DNA from: Cryptomeria japonica
Taxonomy: Eukaryota > Streptophyta > Pinopsida > Cupressales > Cupressaceae
Direction of reading: 5' to 3'
DNA length: 64,000 nt
NCBI RefSeq assembly: GCF_030272615.1
Contig: NW_026729332.1
Location: 1-64,000, forward strand
In this document: positions 1 through 10,800 of the stretch, piece after piece
Position numbering within the stretch: position 1 is the stretch's first letter
Layout of the letters: each line of letters starts with the position of its first letter
Position numbers and translations under genes: made by a program
Notes under the pieces: model-generated
Told to the model about the DNA's origin: nothing
What the model saw: only the letters and a program-made list of their open reading frames with translations
The model's database searches: none

Positions 1-874
1 TGGCGCCCGACATGCACACGGTCCTCCGAAAAATCCGCGAAACGAAGGGGGATCTGTTCGTCTCTGCACAAGGATTCCAGATCTTCAATTATAGCCACGT
101 ACCTGCAACCTACACATAGAAAAGCGAGGACGATTCGGGGGTTAGGGATTAGGGGTTTGCCCTTAGGTCAAACCCCGGTTTTGGAATTAACCAAGAAATG
201 AGAAATTGTTGTAAATGTAAATGATTGTAATGTAATAAAGTACCAATACCTTGTTGTAAGAATGTTTGTATTCTTACATGCGAAGGTGTAATTGTTGTTG
301 CATGTTGTATGTTGTATGTGGTATGTGATCTCCTCTTCAATGGTTGAATCCTTGTCTTGAATGCAACACTTAGCCTTGAATGGAGACTTAGAATGATCAA
401 TTGCTTAAAGGAATGCTTGAATGCTTGAATGCTTGAATGTTTGAATGTCTGAATATCGCTTTCGCGTCTTGTACACATATGTCCTTCCTCCTCCAAATGG
501 GAGAGGAAATGTAGTTTATATACTTGTCAATTAGGGTTAAAAGACTGATTTTTCCAACCTTAGGCCGACCAGGAAAGATTATTTTCCAATTTGCAAACTT
601 AAAGACCCGAAGCCCCATAAGAGACCGGGCCCAAAATAGGACCAGGGACCAAGGCGCTGGGTGCCATGGTCCTGAAGGACCAGGGCACTGGGCGCCATGG
701 TCCCACCTCCAGGGACAGCAAGGTGCAAGGAGGATCAGGCCAGGGTGCTGAAAAATGTAGTTTTTGATGTCATGAACAAGTTTCGGGGTCTCCATTCAGG
801 TTCAGTGTTGCGTCACCATCGTGAAGACCCAAATGCGGTCGAAATTGCAAGTGTCACAATTTTAGGACGCTACA
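1..874 (-). repeat. 3' LTR (partial) of the gag-only element
   Basis: This stretch matches 6604-7477 base for base in length and nearly throughout in sequence. On the element strand it begins TGTAGCGTCC at 874 and runs out of the window at position 1. The missing outer part corresponds to 6230-6603 of the other LTR. It contains an array of GAATGCTT-like heptads near 405-450 and two tandem 27-bp GC-rich dyads at 646-703. Confidence 0.9.
646..703. repeat. Two tandem 27-bp GC-rich dyad motifs in LTR
   Basis: Units 646-672 and 677-703 both start GGACCA and end CCATGGTCC, with a GGCGC-type core, so each is an imperfect inverted repeat. The counterpart in the other LTR is at 7249-7306. They stand out from the AT-rich surroundings. 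A regulatory or RNA-structural role is possible but not shown. Confidence 0.7.
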
Positions 875-889
875 TTTATCCCCCACTTT
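875..889 (-). other. Polypurine tract of the gag-only element
   Basis: Directly inside the 3' LTR, the element strand reads AAAGTGGGGGATAAA and then the LTR start TGTAG. This is the usual position and composition of the plus-strand primer in LTR retrotransposons. Confidence 0.8.
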
Positions 890-1618
890 AGCGGGAGTAT
901 AAGCACACGCTCATACTTTCGGTAAAGTACAAGGAAACAACATTGAAAGACTTTCACCACGTCAAGGAGGTAAGATACACCAAGCCCCCAATGGACTAAG
1001 GATCTTACGACTTCGATTGACAAAGTAAAAGGGAAGATCACGAGGGACAACCATGACTGTCAGTAGTAAGGTTCCCTCACTATGAGTCATGCAAGAAAAA
1101 TACCAAAAATTTTCAAGGCAAAGCTAAGTTCGCCAAGAAATTTTCAAGTATCCTGAAGGGATAGACAGGGTGTATGCCCCCCTGCATTAAAGCGATCGTA
1201 CACGCCTCAACGGGGGTGATTTCTTTAAGGTAGTGATACACATAAGAAATGAGAAGGGAAAGGAGCACGTTATCACAAAGATTTAGCCCCCAAGTGTGAG
1301 ATAAACCCAAGGATAATAGACAAAAAACACAAAGCACGAGGTGACTTCGCTTTCCTCGGGGTCAGTATGCTGTATGATAATTCATGTATATCATATGTAT
1401 GTATGCATAATTGTTCTTCATTCCCCAATCAAGGAAGGTCACCTAGAAGAAGGGAACACATGTGTCTTTTGAGTCAACATGAGAGAGACCAAAAGAGATC
1501 TCAATGCTTTGCATCATCCTCAAGTAGACAACACTAAGGACAACAAATAGAAGAATGAGAATAACACATAGAAGAAGTAACAAAAGAGAGGAGGAGAGAG
1601 TCTGCTATGCTAATGAAA
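890..1618 (-). other. Non-coding interior between gag and 3' LTR
   Basis: About 730 bp with no convincing coding potential on either strand. In an autonomous Ty3/gypsy element the pol gene would lie between the gag stop and the polypurine tract. Here only this short spacer remains. Confidence 0.6.
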
Positions 1619-4600
1619 CTAGTCTAGCACGTCATCTACCCCCCGATCTTGCTGATCAATGTTTCGGGAAGGTAGGGAAAACGCTATAGGAGGAACATCC
1701 AACACAGCAGATGGAGCTATCACAAGATCCAAACAAGGGCTATGTTCATGTTCCAAGCCACGTTGTTCTTGTCTAGGAGCTAGGATAAGTGCTTTAGAAA
1801 ATTTGTTAGATAAATGGTTATCAACATCAACATGTTCATGTTCACTATCAGAAGCAAGAGAAGTAACATTTTCATCATGAATAATATTTTCATCTATATC
1901 ATCATCAAGATTTATAAAAATATGATCTTTAACTCGCACAGGATCAAGATCATCATGCATCTTATGTTTAGGAGATTTTGGAGAAAATGGAACAATGCTT
2001 GTTGAAGGTGTTTTTGGGGATTGCAAAGTTTGAGAAGCAGTTGCTTGAGCTCTAAGACGACGCTTTCGTCGACGTTCACGTGCAGAATGGTTTCGTCTAG
2101 TCTTAGTAGGAAGTGGAGAAGATTGAGGAGGAGGAATGTTCTCATCCTTATCACTTGGGTGTTTAGGTTGTGGTCTCTTAGGCTGGGTAATAGGAGAAGA
2201 GGAAGGTCTCTTCTCTCCATAAGAGGAAGGAGGAGGAACTGCTCCATATAAAGGAGGAATATTTGGTTTAGGAAGGAGACCAAGTCCATCATGACGAGGA
2301 GGTATAGGTCTGCTTTTAGAAAGTTTATTAGACATAGACATAGTCACATCCATAGGAATGGGTTGGGAATCTTCTTGAGGAAAGACATTAGTTTTATCTT
2401 TCAAAGGAAGAACTTCCTTCTCAAGAACGATAGGAATATCAAGTTTGGATGTTCTAGGTTCACTTAGAGATAGGATCATATCTGTTTTCCACTTTTGATA
2501 AGATTTGAAAAGATGATCACTTCGCGGAGGAAGAGATTGGAATTGTTTAGGCCAAAAGTAATCAATAGGAATGCTAGAAGTTCTTTCAACTGGTTTAAAG
2601 AGACTATGATTGACAGTAACAACTTCGCCATTATGGGGAAATTTCAAACACTTGTGAATAGGAGAAGCAATAGCTTTCATGGAAGATAGCCAAGGATAGC
2701 CTAGCTTCACACGAAATTGTTCAGACAAAGGAATAATAGCAAAGTTCACATCAAGGGATTTGTTATGGACCTCAATAGGTAATGTAATAGAACCAATTGT
2801 AGGAGAAGAAAATGCATCAAATAATTTCACAATCACATCTGTTTTGTCATAGATCACTTGATTCAATTGCAAAGTAAAAAGAAATTCTTCAGTAATAACA
2901 TTAACCATGCACGAAGGATCAATAAGCACTCCATGGAAAGGTGTATTCTTGACTTTTGCAACTATGTATAAAGGACCATCAGGTGCCCTGATAGTTTCAC
3001 TAGAATCAAATGTGATGGAAGGTTCTTTAGGGTTTTCTTTCTGCTCTACAAAGTTAATCACATTCGGAGTCATAGACACAAGACCATCAGATGAGAAAGA
3101 GGAATCATTAGTCTTAATCACATTAGAGGTATGAGAAGGTAATGGATCAGTAAAAATCTTAAGATTTTGGTTAGGAGGAGCTATAGATGTGTTGCCTTTA
3201 TCATTCACTCCAGAAACAAAGATAGTATTATTATCAATCAAGTCTTGAATTTTACCCTTTAAAGCAAAACACTTTTCAGTATCATGCCCAGGTTGACGAT
3301 GAAATTGACAAAAAGATTTGTTATCAAAATAGGGTGAATTAATCTTTGCAGGATCTATTTGCTTTACAGGAGGGAGAGTAAGCACATTTTGTTCCAATAA
3401 CTTATTCATAATACTATGCAATGATTCATTCAAAGGAGTAAACTTTCTTTCTTTCTTGAAAAACTTAGAAATAGGAGGCACACCTGATGCATTCACATTG
3501 TTGTTGATGATGTTTTCATTGAATTTAATGGACTCTCTATTCGGTTTAAACTTTCCAAATGGTTGTTGACTACTATCACCCTTATCACTCGGAGTCATAG
3601 GATTTGCTTGTTCCATTTGACTCACAGTCAGTTGATAATTGTGAAGAGTTGCACACAACTGTTGGAAAGAAGTAAACTCAGAAAACAGAAGTTTTTCTCG
3701 AATATCTTTTTGTAAATTAGAAATAAAGATTCTTTGAATATCATTGTTAGGCACTGGAAAAGAAATTTGAGAATACAAATGCTTATATCTACCAATGAAA
3801 TCAGTCACTTCTTCTTTAACACCTTGTTTACAATGCATTAAATCAATCAAAGTAACTTTAGGACTTATATTGTTTTGAAATTGTTGAATAAAAGCATTTG
3901 CAAGTTGTTCGAAAGAATTAATAGAATAAGAAGGCAACGAGAAATACCATTGTAGGGCTTTATCTCTTAATGTCCTAGTAAATAGTTTTGCAAGCAACCT
4001 TTGGTCATTAGCAAAATCGGTACATATTGTTTGAAAAGTCTTAACATGTGTTAGAGGATCACCTTTACCATTATAAAGCTCCAAATGTGGGATTTCAACA
4101 TGTTTAGGAGGGATAGCTCGAACAATGTCAAGAGAAAGTGGGCTCGCAACATCAAATGTGGGCACACTAAACTTAGATTGATTCATAGAGGCAATTTGTT
4201 GCTGTAAAGAAGAGACAGTTTGTGCAAGATTATTAATGGTTGCTTCAGTCGAAGAATTCATATTAGACGTGTTAGATTGTGATGGAGGTATTATGTTATT
4301 GAAAGAAGGTATTGATTGAGAGTAAGGTGGCGGGACACTATGATAGTTAGTCATAGGAGAGGATTGGAAAAGAGGAGCACTACAAGGAGGAATGGAATGA
4401 TTGAATGAATTGCCCCCTTGCGTCATGTTCATTTGTGGAGATGTAATAGGAACACTCATTGAAGGAATGAATGAAGAAGTCGGATTGAATGAAGGCAGAG
4501 GGTTAATTGAAGCAGAAGGATTGGCCCCATGACTGGTGATCATAGGCGGAATGTCCTGTAGAGAAGTAGCCATTATGTTTGATGTAAAAGTAGGTATACT

Positions 4601-5047
4601 AGCAATAGAAGTTGTCAAAGGAATAGAATGATTAACTTGAGTGGGAGGTTGTGTATAACCTAAAGTTTTAGCACAACTCTTCATAGGCATCACATTCGAA
4701 TCCACAATGTGTGCAATACCACGCAAAATATCAATTCCATTCTTATCACTTTGAACCATACGTTTTAGACCCTCAATTAATGAAAGAGCTTGACTATCGG
4801 GATACTCTTGAGACATCCATTGCTGAAAATCATCAAATTGGTTATCCAATTTCGAAAGTTGTTCTACAGAAACCTCATGGAGAGCTTCTTCATCATTAGG
4901 AGGATTAGAGGAATTACCCGTGTCCTCGTTAAAAAGGCTATTCAAATTAGGTTCCATCTCCTCGGTAATTAAACCTTGGAAAGACTTAATTCTAAGGCTT
5001 CGTCTAACGAGAATAGTGTAAGTAGGGCTTATTGTTGTAAAACTCAT
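1619..5047 (-). CDS. gag: Retrotransposon Gag with degenerate retropepsin-like domain
   Basis: An uninterrupted 1142-codon frame. The N-terminal 300 residues are rich in Ser, Pro, Asn and Thr. A Retrotrans_gag-type capsid domain follows at about residues 315-430 (LYNGKGDPLTHVKTF, then DKALQWYFSLP). Near residue 580 there is a CxxHx4Hx4C knuckle-like motif (CQFHRQPGHDTEKC). A retropepsin-like fold lies at about 690-830, but the expected D-[ST/G]-G is DPS in VLIDPSCMVNVI near residue 709, so protease activity is doubtful. The last 300 residues are proline-rich and basic (RERRRKRRLR). There are no RT or integrase motifs. Such proteins form the particle that packages element RNA. It is notable that the frame is intact although the LTRs have diverged by about 5%. 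The start is the first ATG after the leader; an ATG further in is possible. Confidence 0.88.
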   Translation of the reverse strand: MSFTTISPTYTILVRRSLRIKSFQGLITEEMEPNLNSLFNEDTGNSSNPPNDEEALHEVSVEQLSKLDNQFDDFQQWMSQEYPDSQALSLIEGLKRMVQSDKNGIDILRGIAHIVDSNVMPMKSCAKTLGYTQPPTQVNHSIPLTTSIASIPTFTSNIMATSLQDIPPMITSHGANPSASINPLPSFNPTSSFIPSMSVPITSPQMNMTQGGNSFNHSIPPCSAPLFQSSPMTNYHSVPPPYSQSIPSFNNIIPPSQSNTSNMNSSTEATINNLAQTVSSLQQQIASMNQSKFSVPTFDVASPLSLDIVRAIPPKHVEIPHLELYNGKGDPLTHVKTFQTICTDFANDQRLLAKLFTRTLRDKALQWYFSLPSYSINSFEQLANAFIQQFQNNISPKVTLIDLMHCKQGVKEEVTDFIGRYKHLYSQISFPVPNNDIQRIFISNLQKDIREKLLFSEFTSFQQLCATLHNYQLTVSQMEQANPMTPSDKGDSSQQPFGKFKPNRESIKFNENIINNNVNASGVPPISKFFKKERKFTPLNESLHSIMNKLLEQNVLTLPPVKQIDPAKINSPYFDNKSFCQFHRQPGHDTEKCFALKGKIQDLIDNNTIFVSGVNDKGNTSIAPPNQNLKIFTDPLPSHTSNVIKTNDSSFSSDGLVSMTPNVINFVEQKENPKEPSITFDSSETIRAPDGPLYIVAKVKNTPFHGVLIDPSCMVNVITEEFLFTLQLNQVIYDKTDVIVKLFDAFSSPTIGSITLPIEVHNKSLDVNFAIIPLSEQFRVKLGYPWLSSMKAIASPIHKCLKFPHNGEVVTVNHSLFKPVERTSSIPIDYFWPKQFQSLPPRSDHLFKSYQKWKTDMILSLSEPRTSKLDIPIVLEKEVLPLKDKTNVFPQEDSQPIPMDVTMSMSNKLSKSRPIPPRHDGLGLLPKPNIPPLYGAVPPPSSYGEKRPSSSPITQPKRPQPKHPSDKDENIPPPQSSPLPTKTRRNHSARERRRKRRLRAQATASQTLQSPKTPSTSIVPFSPKSPKHKMHDDLDPVRVKDHIFINLDDDIDENIIHDENVTSLASDSEHEHVDVDNHLSNKFSKALILAPRQEQRGLEHEHSPCLDLVIAPSAVLDVPPIAFSLPSRNIDQQDRGVDDVLD

Positions 5048-6211
5048 GCACTAGAGAGGGAGAGAAGATTTTGAATTTAGAAGTAGCAAATTTCAATAAA
5101 ATCAGCCAATCTCCTAGATTTAAGCTGTTAAATGCAATCACGACAATCTCCCAAAATTTCAGAAAAAATGTCAGGGACCGTGGCGCTCGGGGTGCACACG
5201 GTCCTCGCAACTTTTTTTGAAATTTTCAGGGATGAAAGTTATGATGATTTTAAAGCTAATTTGAAAAAAATTGAGTGATTTTACGATCTGTAGAAAGGCC
5301 AAATTAAAGTTGCAATCTCAAAATTGAACCCTACCCAGATTGTTGAAAAATGCAAAATTTGAATTTTGAAAAAGAGATGGAAACTGAAATTTTGAATTTT
5401 ATGATTTTAGAGGGAATACCAAAAGCAATACAAGTTTTGAAATTTAAAAGTTGACTCAATTTCACGCAAAATTCAATTTTGAAAGCGGAAATCAAAGTTG
5501 TTGTAATTAAACACTTAATTTCAAAAGTCATAAATTGCAAGAATTTGAATAAAACACTGAAATTTCGAATGAATGCCAACACACTTTTTAGATTTAGGAC
5601 AGTAAGAAACACAATTTTGACACAAAATTTCAATTTCAACAATTTTTGAATGATTAGAAGTCTTAATCCAAGAAATCACTAGACCAACTTTGACTTTACT
5701 TTTGAAAGTGTTAGAATTGATAAAATCAACCAAAATTCAGGATTTTAGCAGAAAAATACAGTAAGATCTAACTCCTGAAATTTCAGAAAAAATGTCAGGG
5801 ACAATGGCGCTCGGAGTGCACACGGTCCTCGCAACTTTTTTCCAAATTTTCAGGGATGAAAGATATTATGATTTTGTTGCAGAATCCAAAGTTACAACTG
5901 ATTTGGAGATGTTTTGATCAGTGAAATTATCAGTCAAAGGTTGAATCAAGAAGGTTTTAAAAATTAGGGTTTTGACACTTAACCACTTAATTTTCAGAAT
6001 TAAAGCACAAATATGAATTGATAATTTGCAATAGAAAGGTAGATCTGAAATATGCATTAATAATTAAACATTTCACAAGCTCAATTACTAAAAAGAAAAT
6101 TTAGGGTTTTTATGCAATTATCCTCTAAAATTTGCAAAAGATCAAACATGGAAATGTAATCAAGGCATCCAAAATTTCAGATCTAATCATGAATAATCAG
6201 AAAGGATGTTC
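5048..6211 (-). other. Long AT-rich 5' leader of the gag-only element with two copies of a ~90-bp repeat
   Basis: The interval between primer site and gag is unusually long (about 1.16 kb) and has no ORF worth calling. It holds two copies of one segment, at about 5145-5250 and 5770-5870. Each carries a 30-bp dyad (5175-5204 and 5799-5828) beginning GGAC and ending CACACGGTCC, followed by a T run and TTTCAGGGATGAAAG. A third dyad sits in the 5' LTR at 6598-6627, and its partner in the 3' LTR is at 1-24. The repeats may be packaging or promoter elements; this is inference. Confidence 0.65.
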
Positions 6212-6229
6212 ACGTCAGGTTCACCAAAA
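6212..6229 (-). other. Primer-binding-site region of the gag-only element
   Basis: Immediately inside the 5' LTR the element strand reads TTTTGGTGAACCTGACGTGA. The TGGTGAACC start and its position fit a tRNA primer site. It is not the common initiator-Met site, and I cannot name the tRNA without a search. Confidence 0.55.
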
Positions 6230-7477
6230 TGTAAAGCGGAAAATCGCGAGCGAACCCTAAGTGTTCCCCCCACCACTCTGAGGAGAGGGGAAGGAGGTCA
6301 CTAGGGTTGACGGTTTTCACTTAGGGGAGACTTTACATTCAAAAGAGGGGTTGAAACCCACAAGATCCAATCCCACACAATGCAAGATTGGATTCTAAAT
6401 GAGTTTCAAGGGTTAAGACAACAAGGCTACCCTCTTTTGTAAAGAATGTAGATAGAAGGATTAAGCTAGGAATGCATAAAAAGTGAGAAAGATTCACTTA
6501 TAAACAGAGATAGGAATATAGGATGAAGCTGCGGACCTGGAAATAGTAGTAAAATGTCAAGACGACGATGTCCTGCAAATTTGAGCGAAAGTTGACAGGA
6601 CAATGGCGCCCGGTGTGCACACGGTCCTCCGAAAAATCCGCGAAACGAAGGGGGATCTGTTCATCTCTACACAAGGATTCTAGATCTTCAATTACAGCCG
6701 CATACCTGTAACCTACACACAGAAAAGCGAGGACGATTGGGGGGTTAGGGATTAGGGGTTTGCCCTTAGGTCAAACCCTGGTTTTGGAATTAACCAAGAA
6801 ATGAGAAATTGTTGTAAATGTAAATGATTGTAATGTAATAAAGTACCAATACCTTGTTGTAAGAATGTTTGTATTCTTACATGCAAAGGTGTAATTGTTG
6901 TTGTATGTTGTATGTTGTATGTGGTATGTGATCTCCTCTTCAATGGTTGAATCCTTGTCTTGAATGCAACACTTAGCCTTGAATGGAGACTTAGAATGAT
7001 CAATTGCTTGAAGGAATGCTTGAATGCTTGAATGCTTGAATGTTTGAATGTCTGAATATCGCTTCCACATCTTGTACACATATGTCCTTCCTCCTCCAAA
7101 TGGAAGAGGAAATGTAGTTTATATACTTGTCAATTAGGGTTAAAAGACTGATTTTTCCGACCTTAGGCTGACCAGGAAACATTATTTTCCAATTTGCAAA
7201 CTTAAAGACCCAAAGCCCCATAAGAGACCAGGCCCAAAATAGGGCCAGGGACCAGGGCGCTGGACGCCATGGTCATGGGGGACCAGGGCTCTGGGCGCCA
7301 TGGTCCCACCTCCAGGGACAGCAGGGTGCAAGGAGGATCAGGCCAGGGTGCTGAAAAATGCTGTTTTTGATGTCATGAACAAGTTTCGGGGTCTCCATTC
7401 AGGTTCAGTGTTGCGTTGCCATCGTGAAGACCCAAATGCAGTCGAAATTGCAAGTGTCACAATTTTAGGACACTACA
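6230..7477 (-). repeat. 5' LTR (1248 bp) of the gag-only element
   Basis: On the element strand it starts TGTAGTGTCC at 7477 and ends CCGCTTTACA at 6230, giving canonical TG...CA ends. Positions 6604-7477 align with 1-874. It lies directly against CTAGT (7478-7482), whose counterpart CCAGT in the second copy of the host block (59575-59579) marks the insertion point. Confidence 0.88.
7249..7306. repeat. Two tandem 27-bp GC-rich dyad motifs in 5' LTR
   Basis: Units 7249-7275 and 7280-7306 correspond to 646-672 and 677-703 of the other LTR. The first unit has lost the final C of the closing GGTCC (it reads GGTCA). The core GGGCGCCATGGTCC is kept in the second unit. Confidence 0.7.
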
Positions 7478-8359
7478 CTAGTAAACATTGATCTTTTAGA
7501 TAAAAGAGGATGAAGGAAACTGCATCACACACGTGATCGATCATATAAAAGGCTAAAAATCATGCTACAGACATCAAAAAGGGAGAAGACGTGGTTCGCA
7601 AGGTAAACAGTTGGGCAATGCTCATTGATTGAGTGTTGAACATCGATCAGGGACGTGATATCAGATTGGATATGATATGTCATGATGATTAGAGATCAGA
7701 TCGTATGTAGATTTAGTGCATGGTAGAAACCCTAGTGTGCAAATGTTCAAACTCACGTTTAGGTGGGAAAATATGGATATAAGAGTGTGAGCCAAAGATG
7801 TAGTTGGTGTTACTACATGAGAGAGGAAGGCTAGTGAAGAAAGCCAATCAATCAAGTTCTCAAGGACAATTAGAGAAGAGATTGAGTGAGAGAGAGAGAA
7901 CCAGTTAAAAGAATTCAATTGGCATGAGTGAGTTAACCGGTAGTCTACCATTAAGCCTGACAGAGGAGTGTACCAGTGGTGATTGAACTGGCCTAGAAGA
8001 TTGCAGAGAACATTGCAATGACGAACCGGTAAGATAAGAATCGACAGTGATTAGATAGTAGATAATTGACAAAGTTAAGAAGACTGGTGGTGTCTAGCAG
8101 CAGTGTGACAGAGAGGAAGCAAAATCAACAAAGAAGGAGAAGATGATGAACCAATATAGTTGCAATAGAGAGTGAGTTGCAACAGGAGATAAGGTTGTTG
8201 TAGTGAGAAGGTGAGAAAAGAACTGACAAAGGATTGAAGAGAGGAGAACCGGTAGAGAGATTTGCATAAGAGTTATAAAGTTATTTTGTAATAAAGATAT
8301 TACTTTTGTATCTGATATATCTTTATTGTAGCTCACTGAGTTGGAGCTTAGTGCTGGGG

Positions 8360-8528
8360 TTGGTGCTCCTTGGGTTGGTGCCCTAAAATAAAGGGTTGGT
8401 GATCCTTGGGTTGGTGCCCTAAAATAAAGGGTTGGTGATCCTTGGGTTCGTGCCCTAAAGCAGGAGTGGTGCTCCTTGGGTTGGTGCCCTAAAGGAGGAG
8501 TGGTACTCCTTGGGTTGGTGCCCTAAAT
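8360..8528. repeat. 34-36 bp minisatellite, five units
   Basis: The phrase CCTTGGGTTGGTGCCCTAAA (third unit CTTGGGTTCG) recurs with its core CTTGGGTT at about 8368, 8404, 8440, 8474 and 8508. The second copy of the block (60455-60588) has four units, so the array has changed length since the duplication. Confidence 0.8.
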
Positions 8529-9609
8529 GTTGTAACTGAATGTTTCATTGTGAAGCTGGATTGGAGCAATAGTCTCCAACAGTATTTCTCATCGAGTTTT
8601 TTCCCATCTTGGGTTTTCCTCGTACATATGGTGTTATGTGGTGTCCCTTTTATGTGTGGTTGCATTTGTGTCATTCTCCCTTCTCATTGGTATGTCTTCT
8701 TTATGCTAGATCTGTTAACCGGTTTACACACATAGGCTAGAAAAGGATTAAGTTTGGAAATCACTGATTCACCCCCCCTCTCAGTGATATCTAGTGTTCA
8801 ATAGAAAATGGTTGATGTATACTTGATAAGAAGCTTGATTTTCTAAATGAATACTTCACATAAACTTGCACTTTCACATCATAAGAGGCTCCTTCAATTC
8901 CTAGAGTTGTCGGATCCTTCAAATGAGGAAAGGAAATGTTATGTGTATGAAACCCTAACTTTATTTTTTATCATAGAGCGACCTAGAAATCATATAATTT
9001 CACACCAAGTTGATTTTAAACATTATAATATTTCCAAAACATGATCCTGGAATTCGAGGAGAAAACGTAGGGGTCGATGTTAACCACATCAGTTTGACCA
9101 ACGTTTTTCCAAATTTTTAGGGATGCAAGGTATAGTGATTATAAGGTGATCCCCAACTCGATGCGATGATTCAAGATGTTTAGATATGCAAAATCAAGCC
9201 TTGAAGGTCGAAATATGACATAATTAGGGCTTTGATGAATGAATTAATTAAAAAGATAAAATAAAAAGGGGCACACTTATAGTTAAGGGCACATTTTTAT
9301 GATGTGTGAAGTGATAAAAGGGGATTTTAGATTAAATTAAATTAATTAATTAAATGCTTAAAGGGAATTTAAAATGCAAAATGCAACACACTAAGGCGGG
9401 TGCTAACCTAAGCATGGAATTGTACCACCCAATTAAGGGTGTACAATTTATGACACAACAATCTTATACTATTATTTTACTATTTGATTCTTCTTAATGA
9501 TATTGATATTATTGTTATAAACATTCATGATTTGATGAATTTGTGTGCTAGAATAGTGTAGGGTAAAATGTGTTAAGGAAGTGTTTGGTTAATTTTTTAT
9601 TGGGTTTTA

Positions 9610-9938
9610 GAAGTATCACTAACTAGACATCCAAAGGCAATTGAATACCTATAAGGCTCTTACACATAACCTCCATCTCATGCACTTAATTTATAGGATA
9701 TAAAAAATGACATCCATACCAAAAATAATTGTTTACATTGAGAAAATCATTTCAAAAGCAAAATAGCACACTCCAAAGATACCCAATTTATTATTTAGAA
9801 AAAAAAAAAAGAATACAATATACTTGGATAGAAAGTTTCTCTTAGAAGTATCAATAAATAGATATCAAAAGGTAATTGAATATCTATAAGACTCTTACAA
9901 ATAACCTCTATCTCATGCACCTAGTTTATAGGATATAA
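9610..9938. repeat. Spaced direct repeat (~95 bp) inside block D
   Basis: Segments 9610-9704 and 9845-9938 both run from GAAGTATCA to TTTATAGGATATAA and share the order of all motifs (ATTGAATA, CTATAA, CTCTTACA, CCTC/CTCTATCTCATGCAC). The same pair is present at about 61671 and 61905 in the right copy, so it predates the block duplication. Confidence 0.7.
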
Positions 9939-10800
9939 CATACAAGAAACTGTCAAATGGACAATACAAGAAACTATCAAATGTTATTACAAAGACATGA
10001 GCTAAAACCAGATAAAAGTGGTGTCCAAATTTTTTTTAATTGAAAATTCCTTATAATGTGTTAAAACACACACCAACACATGTAACTCCCTTTTACAACT
10101 CATTTACGTTCCAATACATTTTTATATTTCCCATTTCAAGAGACCCAAGTTCTAGAGGTCATAAATTTTGATATGAGAGTTTGATTGACAAACCACTTGA
10201 AGAGCAAAAAATAACATGACGTTCTCTATCAATCTAAAACCCAATATGTTAGTTAAAACCACTTTCAGACCCAAAAATGCCTCTAAGGTGTTCAAAATTG
10301 ACTTTGAAGCTTTTTTTCAAACTTGGAAAAATGGAAAACTTAATGTGTTCAAATCTAGGCATGATCTTGAGAATAAATTTTACCAACATGCTTATTTAGT
10401 AATCCAGAGGTCTGGGGTAAATTTTAGACCAATTCGTGCTCAAATATTAAATTACTATAAATAGGAAAATTATGTATTTGCAAGGTTGAGACACCATGTT
10501 CCTAACAAAAATGTGGAACCGTATAAAAAAAATGCTATTTTTTTGACATATTAAATAAATGTCATCTCATTGAAGAAAGGATTGCAAGATATGAAGAAAA
10601 TAGATTTGTCAACAGTGTAATAATCTCTCAAGAAAACACAATGAGTAGATGGAAAGCTAAATTCTTAAATATAAACATAATATCCCATTTATCAACTTAA
10701 GAATGAAATGGATAATACCACATAATTCCTCCATAAAACCTAAGGAATGAAGAAAGTAAAAATATACAAATAGTAGAAAGGGATAAAAAAAATACACAAG

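Larger units (their letters stand above)
1..7477 (-). mobile_element. Gag-only LTR retrotransposon (Ty3/gypsy type, non-autonomous), left end cut by window
   Basis: The element reads on the minus strand. Its 5' LTR is at 6230-7477, followed by a primer-binding-site-like stretch, a roughly 1.2-kb leader, one 1142-codon gag/protease-like ORF, a polypurine tract, and the 3' LTR at 1-874, whose far end lies outside the window. No reverse transcriptase, RNase H or integrase motif is present anywhere in the interior, so it would need enzymes from a related element. By hand count the LTRs differ at about 40 of 874 positions (about 5%), mostly C/T and G/A transitions, so the insertion is not recent. 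The right junction falls in a block duplicated at 59575, where the uninterrupted target can be read. The left target duplication is outside the window. Confidence 0.85.

Noticed and set aside
149-496. 115-codon minus-strand ORF, also at 6752-7099
   Set aside because: It lies in the LTR of the gag-only element. The Gln/His/Ser repeats come from GAATGCTT heptads.
1619-5047. Host gene domesticated from gag
   Set aside because: The ORF is still framed by LTRs, primer site and polypurine tract, so an ordinary element copy is the simpler reading.
7661-7951. Paired ORFs of about 100 codons in block D (also 59758-60060)
   Set aside because: Leu/Ser-rich frames opposite a purine-rich AGAGAG region. 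They are conserved only as far as the DNA is duplicated, and no domain is seen.
10216-10464. 82-codon ORF in block D
   Set aside because: The right copy (62277) has a frameshift part way through, and no family is recognised.
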